A DNA stretch of 53,371 nt, from positions 1 through 53,371 of the forward strand of contig JAPLMW010000094.1 of assembly GCA_026386845.1 (NCBI GenBank), in the 5' to 3' direction. A program made the translations under genes and the position numbers. A model generated the notes under the pieces. It made no database searches. It saw only the letters and a list, made by a program, of their open reading frames with translations, and was not told the origin of the DNA. Positions 25,272 to 33,094 of the stretch are shown one piece after another; position 1 is the stretch's first letter; every line of letters starts with the position of its first letter. The stretch comes from Phycisphaerae bacterium (lineage in GTDB: Bacteria; Planctomycetota; Phycisphaerae; Sedimentisphaerales; UBA12454).

Positions 25272-25853
25272 ATGCCTCAAAAAATCCTGATACTTAATGG
25301 AAGCCCTAAAAAAGATGGAAACACCGCTGCGATGGTGAATTGGTTCAGTCAGGGTGCTCATTCGAAAGGAGCTGATGTCGAGATTGTCCGCACCGCTTTT
25401 CTTAAATATAAGACGCTGGGCTGCACATCCTGCCGAAAATGCCAGACAATTGACAAATACGAATGCTGCATTGAAGATGGGGCAAAACCTGTTTTGGCCA
25501 AAATGGCGGATGTCGATGTAATTGTAATAGCTACGCCGCTTTACTTTTTCAGCGCAAGCGCACAGCTTAAAATAATTTTCGACAGGATGTTTTCGCTTTA
25601 TAAATGGGACAATGACGCCGGCACAATGCAAACGCCATTAAAAGGGAAAACCCTTGTCCTTCTGGCGAGCGCATTTGAAAATATAGGTCTTGATGCCCTT
25701 GAAAAACCTTTTGCCCTGACAGCGGAATATACTGGGATGAAATTTGAATCTATTCTTGTCGCAAACGCAGGCGTTTCAGGTGATATTTCGAAAAAGTGCC
25801 CCGATGTCCGTGAAAAAATCGTTTCGTTGGGGATGAAGATGACACAGGAATAA
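25272..25853 (+). CDS. NAD(P)H-dependent FMN reductase / iron-sulfur flavoprotein-like
   Basis: 193 residues with a flavodoxin fold. ILNGSPKKDGNTAAMV is the FMN phosphate loop; LGCTSCRKCQTIDKYECCIEDG has the spaced cysteines of iron-sulfur flavoproteins from anaerobes (C-x2-C-x2-C-x7-C kind); ATPLYFFSASAQLKIIFDR is the conserved flavin-binding loop. It probably carries electrons or reduces quinones or other small acceptors in the cytoplasm. The cysteine pattern fits an anaerobic host. It lies 87 bases after the permease gene on the same strand. Confidence 0.86.
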   Translation: MPQKILILNGSPKKDGNTAAMVNWFSQGAHSKGADVEIVRTAFLKYKTLGCTSCRKCQTIDKYECCIEDGAKPVLAKMADVDVIVIATPLYFFSASAQLKIIFDRMFSLYKWDNDAGTMQTPLKGKTLVLLASAFENIGLDALEKPFALTAEYTGMKFESILVANAGVSGDISKKCPDVREKIVSLGMKMTQE

Positions 25854-25861
25854 GTAAGACA

Positions 25862-26179
25862 ATGAAAAAAATTATGTCAAAGGTACCGATTCGTAAAGGA
25901 AAATACTGGGTTTATATCGTTAGGTGTAAAGACGGGACATGTTATACGGGGTACACTAATAATCTGGGAAAACGTATTGCTTTACATAATAGCGGTAATG
26001 GAGCAAAATATCTTAGAAATAAATTACCGGTAGTATTGGTTTATGCCAAAGAATACCGGTATTATAAAAATGCTTTAAATAGAGAAAAAAATATTAAGAA
26101 ATTAACTCGTCAGCAAAAAGAAGAACTTATAAGAATTTATGAAATCAACAATCAATGTAATTGTGGCACCCATGCTTAG
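25862..26179 (+). CDS. GIY-YIG endonuclease-like protein (UPF0213/YhbQ type)
   Basis: 105 residues, a single GIY-YIG domain: YWVYIVRCKDGTCYTGYTNN contains the YxI...YTG core, followed by KRIALHNSGNGAKYLR, PVVLVYAKEY, and NREKNIKKLTRQQKEELI with the catalytic-domain glutamate. The family nicks or processes DNA ends; cellular roles of small UPF0213 members are mostly unknown. The gene is visibly AT-richer than its neighbours, and its last codons and stop lie in a repeated sequence (26174-26200) that recurs upstream of miaB. A second ATG at 25874 is an alternative start. Context suggests a recently arrived, repeat-associated gene. Confidence 0.85.
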   Translation: MKKIMSKVPIRKGKYWVYIVRCKDGTCYTGYTNNLGKRIALHNSGNGAKYLRNKLPVVLVYAKEYRYYKNALNREKNIKKLTRQQKEELIRIYEINNQCNCGTHA

Positions 26180-26308
26180 GTTTTCAGAAAAACAAAAAGG
26201 CAACTTATGATAAGGTTTTCAAGAGATTTTTTGGGTGCTCCCGCAGTTTTGCTTTGGCAAAACTATACGCGGGAGCAACCGTGCTTAGGTTTGCACAAAA
26301 AACAAAGG
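26174..26308 (+). repeat. Direct repeat pair flanking a palindrome, between the GIY-YIG gene and miaB
   Basis: GCTTAGGTTTTCAGAAAAAC followed by AAAAAGG (26174-26200) is repeated as GCTTAGGTTTGCACAAAAAA followed by CAAAGG (26283-26308), about 22 of 26 positions alike. The first copy holds the stop codon of the GIY-YIG gene; the second carries the miaB leader. A large palindrome lies between them. Confidence 0.75.
26233..26280. repeat. 48-bp palindrome upstream of miaB
   Basis: GCTCCCGC (26237-26244) pairs with GCGGGAGC (26269-26276) and AGTTTTGC (26245-26252) with GCAAAACT (26257-26264), with a 4-base loop and a 4-base bulge. No T-run follows, so it is not a typical terminator; REP-like palindrome or transcript-processing structure is more likely. 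Confidence 0.85.
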
Positions 26309-26340
26309 AAATAAGAAATGAAAATTTTTGTGCAAACCTA
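26286..26340 (+). promoter_or_regulatory. Perfect 16-bp inverted repeat enclosing the miaB translation start
   Basis: TAGGTTTGCACAAAAA (26286-26301) is the exact reverse complement of TTTTTGTGCAAACCTA (26325-26340). Pairing can extend with CAACCG-type bases beyond a 4-base bulge. The loop contains AAAGGAAATAAGAA and the ATG at 26318, while the right arm codes for residues 3-8 of MiaB. In mRNA this would present or occlude the ribosome binding site. Confidence 0.8.
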
Positions 26341-27682
26341 CGGTTGCCAGATGAATAAACTTGATACCAATCTGGTAGTCAATTCATTTTTGCAGGCCGG
26401 TTTCGAATTGACCGAGCAGGTTGGCCAGGCAGATGTTGTTCTCATTAATACCTGCTCTGTTCGTAATCACGCCGAGGAAAGAGTTTTATCATTGCTGGGA
26501 CATTTAAAACATATAAAAAAGACCCGTCCGAATATAATCGTTGCCGTCTTCGGCTGTATGGCTCAAAGGCTTAAGGATGATTTGCTCAGCCGCGAAGCGG
26601 TGAATATTGTCTGCGGACCGCTGCAAATACCGGAACTTGTAAATTTGGTGAATAATGCCGTCGGCAGTATCCAAAAGCAAAGCGATACAAGCGGTGATAT
26701 CAGGCAAAAACCTTCACAGGAGCAATTGCAGGAACTCGATAATTTTGAACAGATGTATGATTCAGCAGAAAATAATTTACCTGCACAGGCGTATGTTCGT
26801 GTGATGCACGGCTGTGATAAATTCTGTTCTTATTGCGTTGTTCCTTATGTCCGCGGGCCGGAGGTATCAAGAGCACCTGAAAAAATTATCGCTCAGATTA
26901 AAAAACTTGCCGAGACCGGCGTGAAACAGGTAACGCTGCTTGGGCAAACAGTGAATTCATATTGTTACAATGGATTCTCTTTTGCGGATTTACTTTACGA
27001 GATAAGCAAAATCAACGGCATTGAGTGGATTAAGTTTGTTACCTGTTATCCGAAAGATTTTGATGAGAGAATTTTTAAGACTATGGCTGATTTGCCGAAA
27101 ATCTGCCGATATTTGCACATTCCCGCTCAAAGCGGCTCAGATAAAATCCTAAAGGCGATGAACAGGCATTATACCAGCAGCGAATATCTTGATTTGCTCC
27201 AAAAGGCAAGGCAGATTGTGCCGGATATTGTCATTGCGGGCGATTTTATCGTAGGTTTTCCAGGTGAGACGGAAGAAGATTTTCAAAAAAGCGTTGAACT
27301 TATCAAAATGACTCAATATAAAAACTGTTTTATCTTTAAATATTCTCCCCGCCCCGGCACAAAGGCGGACGATAAACTTTCTGATAATATTCCGATGGAA
27401 GTAAAAAAGCAAAGAAACACCGAACTTCTCGCTATTCAGGAAAAAATAAGTGCAGAAATAAATAAATCTTTTATAGGTAAGACTGTAAAAGTTCTGGTTG
27501 AAGGAACGAGTAAAAAATCTCATCTTGATGAGACTGGCAAAAAAGAATATCCCCAACTTATCGGCAGAACGGCAGGGGATTATATAGTCGTATTTAACGG
27601 TTCGGCGGATTTGGCAGGCCGGTTTGTTAAAGTTCAAATCGATAGAGCGAGCGCATTAACATTATTTGGAGCAATGGTATAA
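26318..27682 (+). CDS. miaB: tRNA-2-methylthio-N6-dimethylallyladenosine synthase
   Basis: 454 residues. MiaB adds a methylthio group to i6A37 in tRNAs, using two Fe4S4 clusters and SAM. N-terminal domain cysteines for the auxiliary cluster: Cys10 (QTYGCQMN), Cys46 (NTCSVR), Cys80 (FGCMAQR). Radical SAM site: MHGCDKFCSYC with Cys166, Cys170 and Cys173, then VVPYVRGPEVSR. C-terminal TRAM-like domain from about residue 375 (KTVKVLVEG ... GRTAGDYIVVF). AAAGGA precedes the ATG. The start lies inside a strong inverted repeat. The 3' end is 9 bases from the convergent tsaB gene. Confidence 0.95.
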   Translation: MKIFVQTYGCQMNKLDTNLVVNSFLQAGFELTEQVGQADVVLINTCSVRNHAEERVLSLLGHLKHIKKTRPNIIVAVFGCMAQRLKDDLLSREAVNIVCGPLQIPELVNLVNNAVGSIQKQSDTSGDIRQKPSQEQLQELDNFEQMYDSAENNLPAQAYVRVMHGCDKFCSYCVVPYVRGPEVSRAPEKIIAQIKKLAETGVKQVTLLGQTVNSYCYNGFSFADLLYEISKINGIEWIKFVTCYPKDFDERIFKTMADLPKICRYLHIPAQSGSDKILKAMNRHYTSSEYLDLLQKARQIVPDIVIAGDFIVGFPGETEEDFQKSVELIKMTQYKNCFIFKYSPRPGTKADDKLSDNIPMEVKKQRNTELLAIQEKISAEINKSFIGKTVKVLVEGTSKKSHLDETGKKEYPQLIGRTAGDYIVVFNGSADLAGRFVKVQIDRASALTLFGAMV

Positions 27683-27691
27683 TAAAAATAT

Positions 27692-28423
27692 TTAACCCCC
27701 GGTTTTACTGAGAGTTTTCTTTTCCCAGTTCTCTTCGGCTTCTGGTCGGCGCAGATAAAACGGCACGAGGCTGACAGGGTCGGAAAATTTTCCTTCCGTC
27801 GCCATTTGTGAGCCGATTTCAAAGACATTTGCCGCCCTTGGCGACCAGTATTCTTTGTCGAGTATTTTTATGTTATCAGTCTGAAATTTTTTAGCGTAAT
27901 AAAGCAGACCTTCGCCAAGCAGCCATATCGGTTCGTTGTCAAATTTTACTTTGAATTGTTCCGCAGTCATCAGGCAGTCAGGCAGGATTTTTTCCCAGGA
28001 GTTGTTTTTTCTTTCAAAAACTGCGATGAAAAACTGGTCTCTTTTTGCGTCAATAATAGTAGCAATTTTTTTTATGCTGCTGTCATCAACGTTCAGAGCC
28101 ATCGCATCACTGGTATTTACTACAACAATTTTGCTCTGTGCAGCCAATGCCATCATCTTCGCAACTGTTACTGAAATTCTTATGCCTGTAAAGCTGCCCG
28201 GACCAATAGAAATAAAGACCTGATTTGTCTGGTTAGCACTTTTACCTGATTTTTCTAAAAGTTCAATTATCGTATTAAATAATTCTGCGCTGTGCCGAAG
28301 GGGGGCTGAAAAGGTTTTTTCGTCCGATAATTTCCCATCGTAACCGATTGCTACTGAGCCGAGCCTCCCTGATGTCTCCATCGCCAAGGCTAACGGTTTG
28401 TATATAATTGCTGATTTTGCCAT
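27692..28423 (-). CDS. tsaB: tRNA threonylcarbamoyladenosine biosynthesis protein TsaB
   Basis: 243 residues, normal length, actin/ASKHA fold. TsaB is a partner of TsaD and TsaE in making t6A37 in ANN-decoding tRNAs. Signatures: LALAMETSGRLGSVAIGY at the N-terminus, RHSAELFNTI, SIGPGSFTGIRISVTVAKMMAL, which is the most conserved part of the family. The protein lacks the metal-binding histidines of TsaD, as expected for TsaB. It faces miaB tail to tail, another tRNA position-37 modification gene. No strong ribosome binding site is visible before the ATG. Confidence 0.93.
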   Translation of the reverse strand: MAKSAIIYKPLALAMETSGRLGSVAIGYDGKLSDEKTFSAPLRHSAELFNTIIELLEKSGKSANQTNQVFISIGPGSFTGIRISVTVAKMMALAAQSKIVVVNTSDAMALNVDDSSIKKIATIIDAKRDQFFIAVFERKNNSWEKILPDCLMTAEQFKVKFDNEPIWLLGEGLLYYAKKFQTDNIKILDKEYWSPRAANVFEIGSQMATEGKFSDPVSLVPFYLRRPEAEENWEKKTLSKTGG

Positions 28424-28540
28424 AAGTTCAGTTTAAATAGTGAATTATCAGATATATCTGGTCAGCTTGTTCAGCCGATTTTTTAAATTTTTTACTCTAA
28501 AGTCAGCGGTTATAAGCCGATGACTATTACCGACGATAAT

Positions 28541-28566
28541 AATGGATTTTACTGTAAAAATCCATT
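28541..28566. repeat. Perfect 10-bp hairpin in the tsaB-secretin gap
   Basis: AATGGATTTT (28541-28550) and AAAATCCATT (28557-28566) around a 6-base loop. It lies in the 331-base divergent region between tsaB and the secretin gene, upstream of the secretin promoter. Possible operator or transcript structure; the rest of the gap shows no gene. Confidence 0.6.
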
Positions 28567-28611
28567 CCGAAAAGGAAATGCTGTCAAAGAAGTGTTTTAA
28601 AGAAATTTAGC

Positions 28612-28640
28612 TTGAAAAAAGTAAAAATCTGTGTTAAGAT
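28612..28640 (+). promoter_or_regulatory. Sigma-70-type promoter of the secretin gene
   Basis: TTGAAA (28612-28617), 17 bases, TAAGAT (28635-28640). Transcription from near 28647 gives a leader of about 108 bases to the GTG at 28755. Confidence 0.7.
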
Positions 28641-28754
28641 AGCTAAACTCAGCAACAGTCGTAAGATTTATAAGATGTATTAAACCGGACAGTTGCGTAA
28701 GAAAAACATTTTTTGGGCGGCTGTTATTTGACTATTATATTCAGGAGACGACCA

Positions 28755-31640
28755 GTGGCCATTGCTATATTGAGAGCAAGGTTGTCGTTAGGTATTGTTC
28801 TGGCAGTACTGTTGATTTGTCTGTCGGCGGTTTCGCTTGGTTTTGCTGCCGATGAAAAGGACGCAAAAGTTCAGACTCTTCGACAAACAGGTAAACAACT
28901 GCTTGATGTAGGTTACGAACAATACCGACGCGGCATGTATGACAACGCAAAAGAAACTCTTGGTAAAGCTGCTGCATACAGACAGTATTTGAGTGTTTCT
29001 GATGCAAGTAAGCTTGACACACTTCTTGAAAAGTTGAGTTCACCATCAAGGCCTGATGTCAATCAGATTTCAGGTCAAGGCGTTGAGCAGACAATACCGG
29101 TGCATCAGACAGAACCGGTTGTTGTCGAGCAGCCGGCAGCAACACAGCAGGCAGAGCCTAATGTTGTTGAACAGCCGACGACAACACAGCCGACAGAGCC
29201 GGTTGTTGTTGAGCAGCCGGTTCAGATACAACCCCAGGCACAGCAGCCGGCAGTCAATCCCGAATATATCGAGTTTGTTCCTGTGGAAGCCGGCGACATT
29301 AATCAACCGTCACCGCGGCCTGTAGAACAGACGGAAGTCCAGCCGGAATTCGTTACACCCGTTGGGCAGGAGCCCAATCTTGGAATCGAAGTTTCTCAGC
29401 CGTTACAGCCTCAGCAGGTGCAACCTCAAGTTCCCGCTGCGGAAAGGGCAAAAGAAGATTATATTGAGGTTGTCAGGCAAAAACAGCGTATTCAGCAGAG
29501 CTATACAAAGGCTGTTGTAAACGAAGCCATTGCAAAAGCGAAAGAGTATGCTGATAAGGAAGATTTCCTAAAGGCAAAAGATGAAATTAACCGCGCATCG
29601 ACAATCGTTGAAAAGAATAAACTGTTGCTTGGCGATACTGATTATGCTCAATACAAAGCTTCTTTGCAGCAGCTTTTGGACCAGATAAATACACGCCAGA
29701 CGGAAGTTGATAATCTCAAGACTAAGAAGACAAAGGCCGAGGCTCAGACCACACAAGAAAAACTCCGCACACAGCAGACTGCTGACAGACAGAAAAGAAT
29801 TCAGGACCTCCTGACCCATTCTCTGGAATTCCAGGAGCAGCAGAGATATGAGGAATCCCTGGCCCAGCTTGAAACCCTTTTAGCCATTGACCCGCTTAAC
29901 AGGGAAGCCCTGAGAAACAAGCAGACTCTGGAGGATGTTATCAATCTTCGCAGGCAGCTCGACGTGAAAAAGGAAATAGGACGCGAAGAAGAAAATGTTT
30001 TTTATGACACACAAAAATCAATGATTCCGCATGCGGAATTGATTACCCTTCCGAGAAACTGGCAGGACATAGCCGCAAGAAAGGCAAAAGCGATAAGCGG
30101 TCTTTCTGCCGTCGATGCCGCGGTTTACAAACAGCTCGAAATGCTGGTTGACTTAAGCGCTCTTACTCCGGATACGCCGTTTAATGAAGCCATTGATACA
30201 ATCAGGACTTCTATTGACCCGCCGCTGAAAATTATTGTTCGCTGGAAAGACCTTGAGGAAAACGCATACATTGAAGCTGACACGGTTATCGGAATGCAGG
30301 GGCTTAGCGGCATTCCGCTCGGTAAGGCCTTGAAGGAACTGTTGGATACGATTTCCGGCAGTGCTACGCCGATAGATTTTGCTGTTGAAGACGGAATTAT
30401 AACGATAGCTACAACAGGGGTGCTTCCAGCCAAGCTGGTTACACGTGTTTATGATATTACCGAAGTTGTCGACTTAAAGGCAGATTTCAGAACCGGTGTG
30501 TGGACGCCGGGGGAGGCGACATCAGCTCCTACTACGGAAACTACAACGCAGGTAGAGTTGGATCAGGAACGCCTGGATAATGCTACGATTGTAATACAGA
30601 TGATTCAGGAATCAATTGAGCCTATGAGCTGGTTGCTCAACGGCGGACAAGGCACCATCAGCTTTCAGAGCTCCAGACTTATTATAAGTCAGACGCCTAA
30701 AATTCATGAGCAGATTCAAGAGCTTCTGAAAGGCCTGCGTGAATCGCTCGGTCAGCAGGTGTCGATAGAAGCCAGGTTCCTGTTTGTTACAGAAAACTTT
30801 CTTGAGGATATCGGTTTTGGTATTAGTTCGATGAATATAGCCACAAGTAAGCTTGGTAAATTTGGCAATACGCATCTCGACTTTGGCTCACACGCGTTTA
30901 CAACTCCGGGTTCAACAGGTATTCCAGGCAGCCTGGCGACCGACTTTACAACAGGCGGAGGAACTGTGCCGCCTGCACTTGATCTTGTCGGCGGTCTTAC
31001 GTATGGAAATGCAATACTTGATGACTTGGCTGTTACATTTTTCTTAAGAGCGACACAAGCACATAAGGATGCAAAAGTACTCACCGCGCCAAGGGTTACC
31101 GTCATCAGCGGAGAAAGAGCAGCTATCTCCTTAACTAAACAAATCCCCTATATTGAAAATTATACGTTTACAGAATTAACAGGCGAAAACCAGCCGACGC
31201 GAATAATTTCACAGCCTACGGCGGGTCAACCAGCTATAGGCGGTGTGCTGTTAAATGTTATTCCAACGATAAGCGCTGATAAAAAATATATTATTCTTTA
31301 TATTCAGACCAGTTATCAAAAAGTTGACTTGCAGGATTTCGATGTTTTTGATGCACAGGGCAATGCTTTCCCGACTCAACAGCCGCTTGCGGAGACTTCC
31401 ACGGTTCAGACGCGTGTAAGTGTGCCGGACGGCGGTACATTGTTGATTGGCGGCCAGAAACTCGGTGCTGAAATCAACAAAGAGGCGGGTGTTCCGGGCC
31501 TTTCGAAAGTGCCGCTTTTGGGAAGACTGTTCAGTTCCCGCAGCAAAATCAAAGACCAGGAAGTGCTGCTGGTGCTTGTAAAGCCGAGCATTATTCTTCA
31601 GGAAGAAGTTGAACGGGATTATTTTGCACCGCTTGAGTAG
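28755..31640 (+). CDS. Secretin-family outer-membrane channel (type II/III secretion or type IV pilus)
   Basis: 961 residues from GTG 28755, which has AGGAGA 6 bases upstream; a TTG at 28713 would add 14 residues without a ribosome binding site. Order: signal peptide (cut after GFA near residue 32), a TPR-like helical stretch, a Pro/Gln/Val-rich linker with EQP(A/T)TTQ(P/A)-type repeats (about residues 105-235), coiled coil, a further TPR-like part (QQRYEESLAQLETLLAIDP), an STN-like small domain (NEAIDTIRTSIDPPLKIIV), and the C-terminal secretin domain with VSIEARFLFVTENFLEDIGF, PDGGTLLIGGQK and VPGLSKVPLLGRLF. It forms the outer-membrane gate and is the likely partner of the pseudopilin operon at 1-6177. 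Its isolation from that operon, with its own promoter and terminator, is notable. Confidence 0.88.
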   Translation: MAIAILRARLSLGIVLAVLLICLSAVSLGFAADEKDAKVQTLRQTGKQLLDVGYEQYRRGMYDNAKETLGKAAAYRQYLSVSDASKLDTLLEKLSSPSRPDVNQISGQGVEQTIPVHQTEPVVVEQPAATQQAEPNVVEQPTTTQPTEPVVVEQPVQIQPQAQQPAVNPEYIEFVPVEAGDINQPSPRPVEQTEVQPEFVTPVGQEPNLGIEVSQPLQPQQVQPQVPAAERAKEDYIEVVRQKQRIQQSYTKAVVNEAIAKAKEYADKEDFLKAKDEINRASTIVEKNKLLLGDTDYAQYKASLQQLLDQINTRQTEVDNLKTKKTKAEAQTTQEKLRTQQTADRQKRIQDLLTHSLEFQEQQRYEESLAQLETLLAIDPLNREALRNKQTLEDVINLRRQLDVKKEIGREEENVFYDTQKSMIPHAELITLPRNWQDIAARKAKAISGLSAVDAAVYKQLEMLVDLSALTPDTPFNEAIDTIRTSIDPPLKIIVRWKDLEENAYIEADTVIGMQGLSGIPLGKALKELLDTISGSATPIDFAVEDGIITIATTGVLPAKLVTRVYDITEVVDLKADFRTGVWTPGEATSAPTTETTTQVELDQERLDNATIVIQMIQESIEPMSWLLNGGQGTISFQSSRLIISQTPKIHEQIQELLKGLRESLGQQVSIEARFLFVTENFLEDIGFGISSMNIATSKLGKFGNTHLDFGSHAFTTPGSTGIPGSLATDFTTGGGTVPPALDLVGGLTYGNAILDDLAVTFFLRATQAHKDAKVLTAPRVTVISGERAAISLTKQIPYIENYTFTELTGENQPTRIISQPTAGQPAIGGVLLNVIPTISADKKYIILYIQTSYQKVDLQDFDVFDAQGNAFPTQQPLAETSTVQTRVSVPDGGTLLIGGQKLGAEINKEAGVPGLSKVPLLGRLFSSRSKIKDQEVLLVLVKPSIILQEEVERDYFAPLE

Positions 31641-31662
31641 TTGTGAATCTTTAAGGAAAATT

Positions 31663-31694
31663 AAAAAGGCCGATTTAATGTCGGCCTTTTTTTT
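31663..31694. terminator. Bidirectional terminator between secretin and aroC
   Basis: AAAAAGGCCGA (31663-31673) pairs with TCGGCC (31681-31686) plus following Ts; an 8-base T-run ends it. It lies 22 bases after the secretin stop and just beyond the aroC stop, so it can serve both genes. Confidence 0.93.
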
Positions 31695-31699
31695 ATGAC

Positions 31700-33031
31700 C
31701 TATTGTTCAAATTTTTGTTTTATGGCCTGATAGCCGTAGTGCATCAGCAGATTATCCAGAATAATCATCGCGGTATAGTTTTCCGCTACCGGCCAGACGC
31801 GTGCTACAATTGTCGGGTCTCGTCGTGTAATCGCTGCCAGCATCTTATTTTCGAGCGTGTATTTGTCGATGGTATGCTGCTGTTTGTCTATTGTCGGCGT
31901 CGGTTTTACAGCAAGTCTTATTATTATCTCCTGTCCTGTTGACAATCCGCCGGTGATTCCGCCTGCGTTGTTGGATTCAAAGACCACTTTACCTTTTTCT
32001 GCTCGCATCTGGTCATTATTTTGAGAACCGGTCATATCTTTTACGGCAAAACCTGCTCCGATTTCAACGCCCTTGACTGCGCCAATTCCAAGCATTTTGC
32101 CAAGTTCCGCATCGAGCTTGTCAAATATCGGCTCTCCAAGACCGACAGGAACGCCCCTGACGATAACTTCTACAACGCCGCCGGCCGAATCGCCGCCTGC
32201 GGAAATCTTGTTGCAGGCCTTTACCATTTCTTCTGCCGTTTGAATGTCCGGACAGTTTAGAACGGGGTGAACGCCGTATTTTTCCCTTATTTTTTCAGGA
32301 CTTATTTTCGGTGCTTTGTCGCGTATTTTGTCGATTTGGTTTTCAATCTCAGCGAAAACCGCCATTTTTTCAAGAAATCTCATTTCATTTGTTATTCTTC
32401 CCTTTACGTAAATTTCCTGATAAAACGGGTCAAGTTCTCGCCTCATCTTTTTGTAATTTTGTGTACATTTGAGAGCTTTCGCACTGTCAATATTGCCGCA
32501 GCGGACCGATGCGAGTTCCTTTACATAGCCGAAGACTTCTATGCCGCACTTCTGGAGCACTTTTTTTGCGATGCAGCCTGCCGCCACAATAGTTGAAGTA
32601 TACCTGCCGCTGAAAAACCCTGCGCCGATTGCATCATCAGCCGGCCCATACTTTATAAAGGATGCGTAAGAGGCGTGTCCCGGCCGAGGTGTGCGATTGG
32701 TGTCTTGATACTGCTTAATATGTTCAAAGTGCCTGTCGAGATTGGGAATAAGAATAGTTAACGGCGTGCCATTGGTTAGACCCTTATTTTTTGCGTTCTC
32801 TACGGTATCCGCGGCGTTGACGCCGGTATAGATTATCGGCAAATCAGGCTCTTTGCGAGGTGAGCTTAATTCATCCGCTCCGGGCTTTCGCAAAAGCAAA
32901 TCGCCGTAAATTTCCTGCTCGGTTATCGCCATAGCAGGGGGATGGCCCTGTATTACGGCGGCCAGTCCATCCTGATATGACCCGCCGGCGACGGTTACCT
33001 GAAACATCTTTCCAAAATGACAGCCTAACAT
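31700..33031 (-). CDS. aroC: Chorismate synthase, divergent
   Basis: 443 residues, longer than the usual 350-390. It makes chorismate from EPSP with reduced FMN, the last step of the shikimate pathway. Family motifs kept: RKEPD, RPGHASYASFIKYG, VAAGCIAKK, GGITGGLSTGQEI and RRDPTIVARVWPVAE. The first family motif GESHG is replaced by GGSYQ at residues 16-20, so the first of the two invariant histidines (His17 in the Neurospora enzyme) is tyrosine here; the second is kept in RPGHASY. An internal stretch around residues 190-240 (YQEIYVKGRITNEMRFLEKM) is extra. The ATG has AGGAG 7 bases upstream, so the N-terminus is well placed. aroA lies 63 bases upstream on the same strand. Confidence 0.9.
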   Translation of the reverse strand: MLGCHFGKMFQVTVAGGSYQDGLAAVIQGHPPAMAITEQEIYGDLLLRKPGADELSSPRKEPDLPIIYTGVNAADTVENAKNKGLTNGTPLTILIPNLDRHFEHIKQYQDTNRTPRPGHASYASFIKYGPADDAIGAGFFSGRYTSTIVAAGCIAKKVLQKCGIEVFGYVKELASVRCGNIDSAKALKCTQNYKKMRRELDPFYQEIYVKGRITNEMRFLEKMAVFAEIENQIDKIRDKAPKISPEKIREKYGVHPVLNCPDIQTAEEMVKACNKISAGGDSAGGVVEVIVRGVPVGLGEPIFDKLDAELGKMLGIGAVKGVEIGAGFAVKDMTGSQNNDQMRAEKGKVVFESNNAGGITGGLSTGQEIIIRLAVKPTPTIDKQQHTIDKYTLENKMLAAITRRDPTIVARVWPVAENYTAMIILDNLLMHYGYQAIKQKFEQ

Positions 33032-33094
33032 TATATATCTCCTGTTCTTATAGGTAATTCGACTGTGAAAGTATAAAAAGGAAAGTTCTATTGT

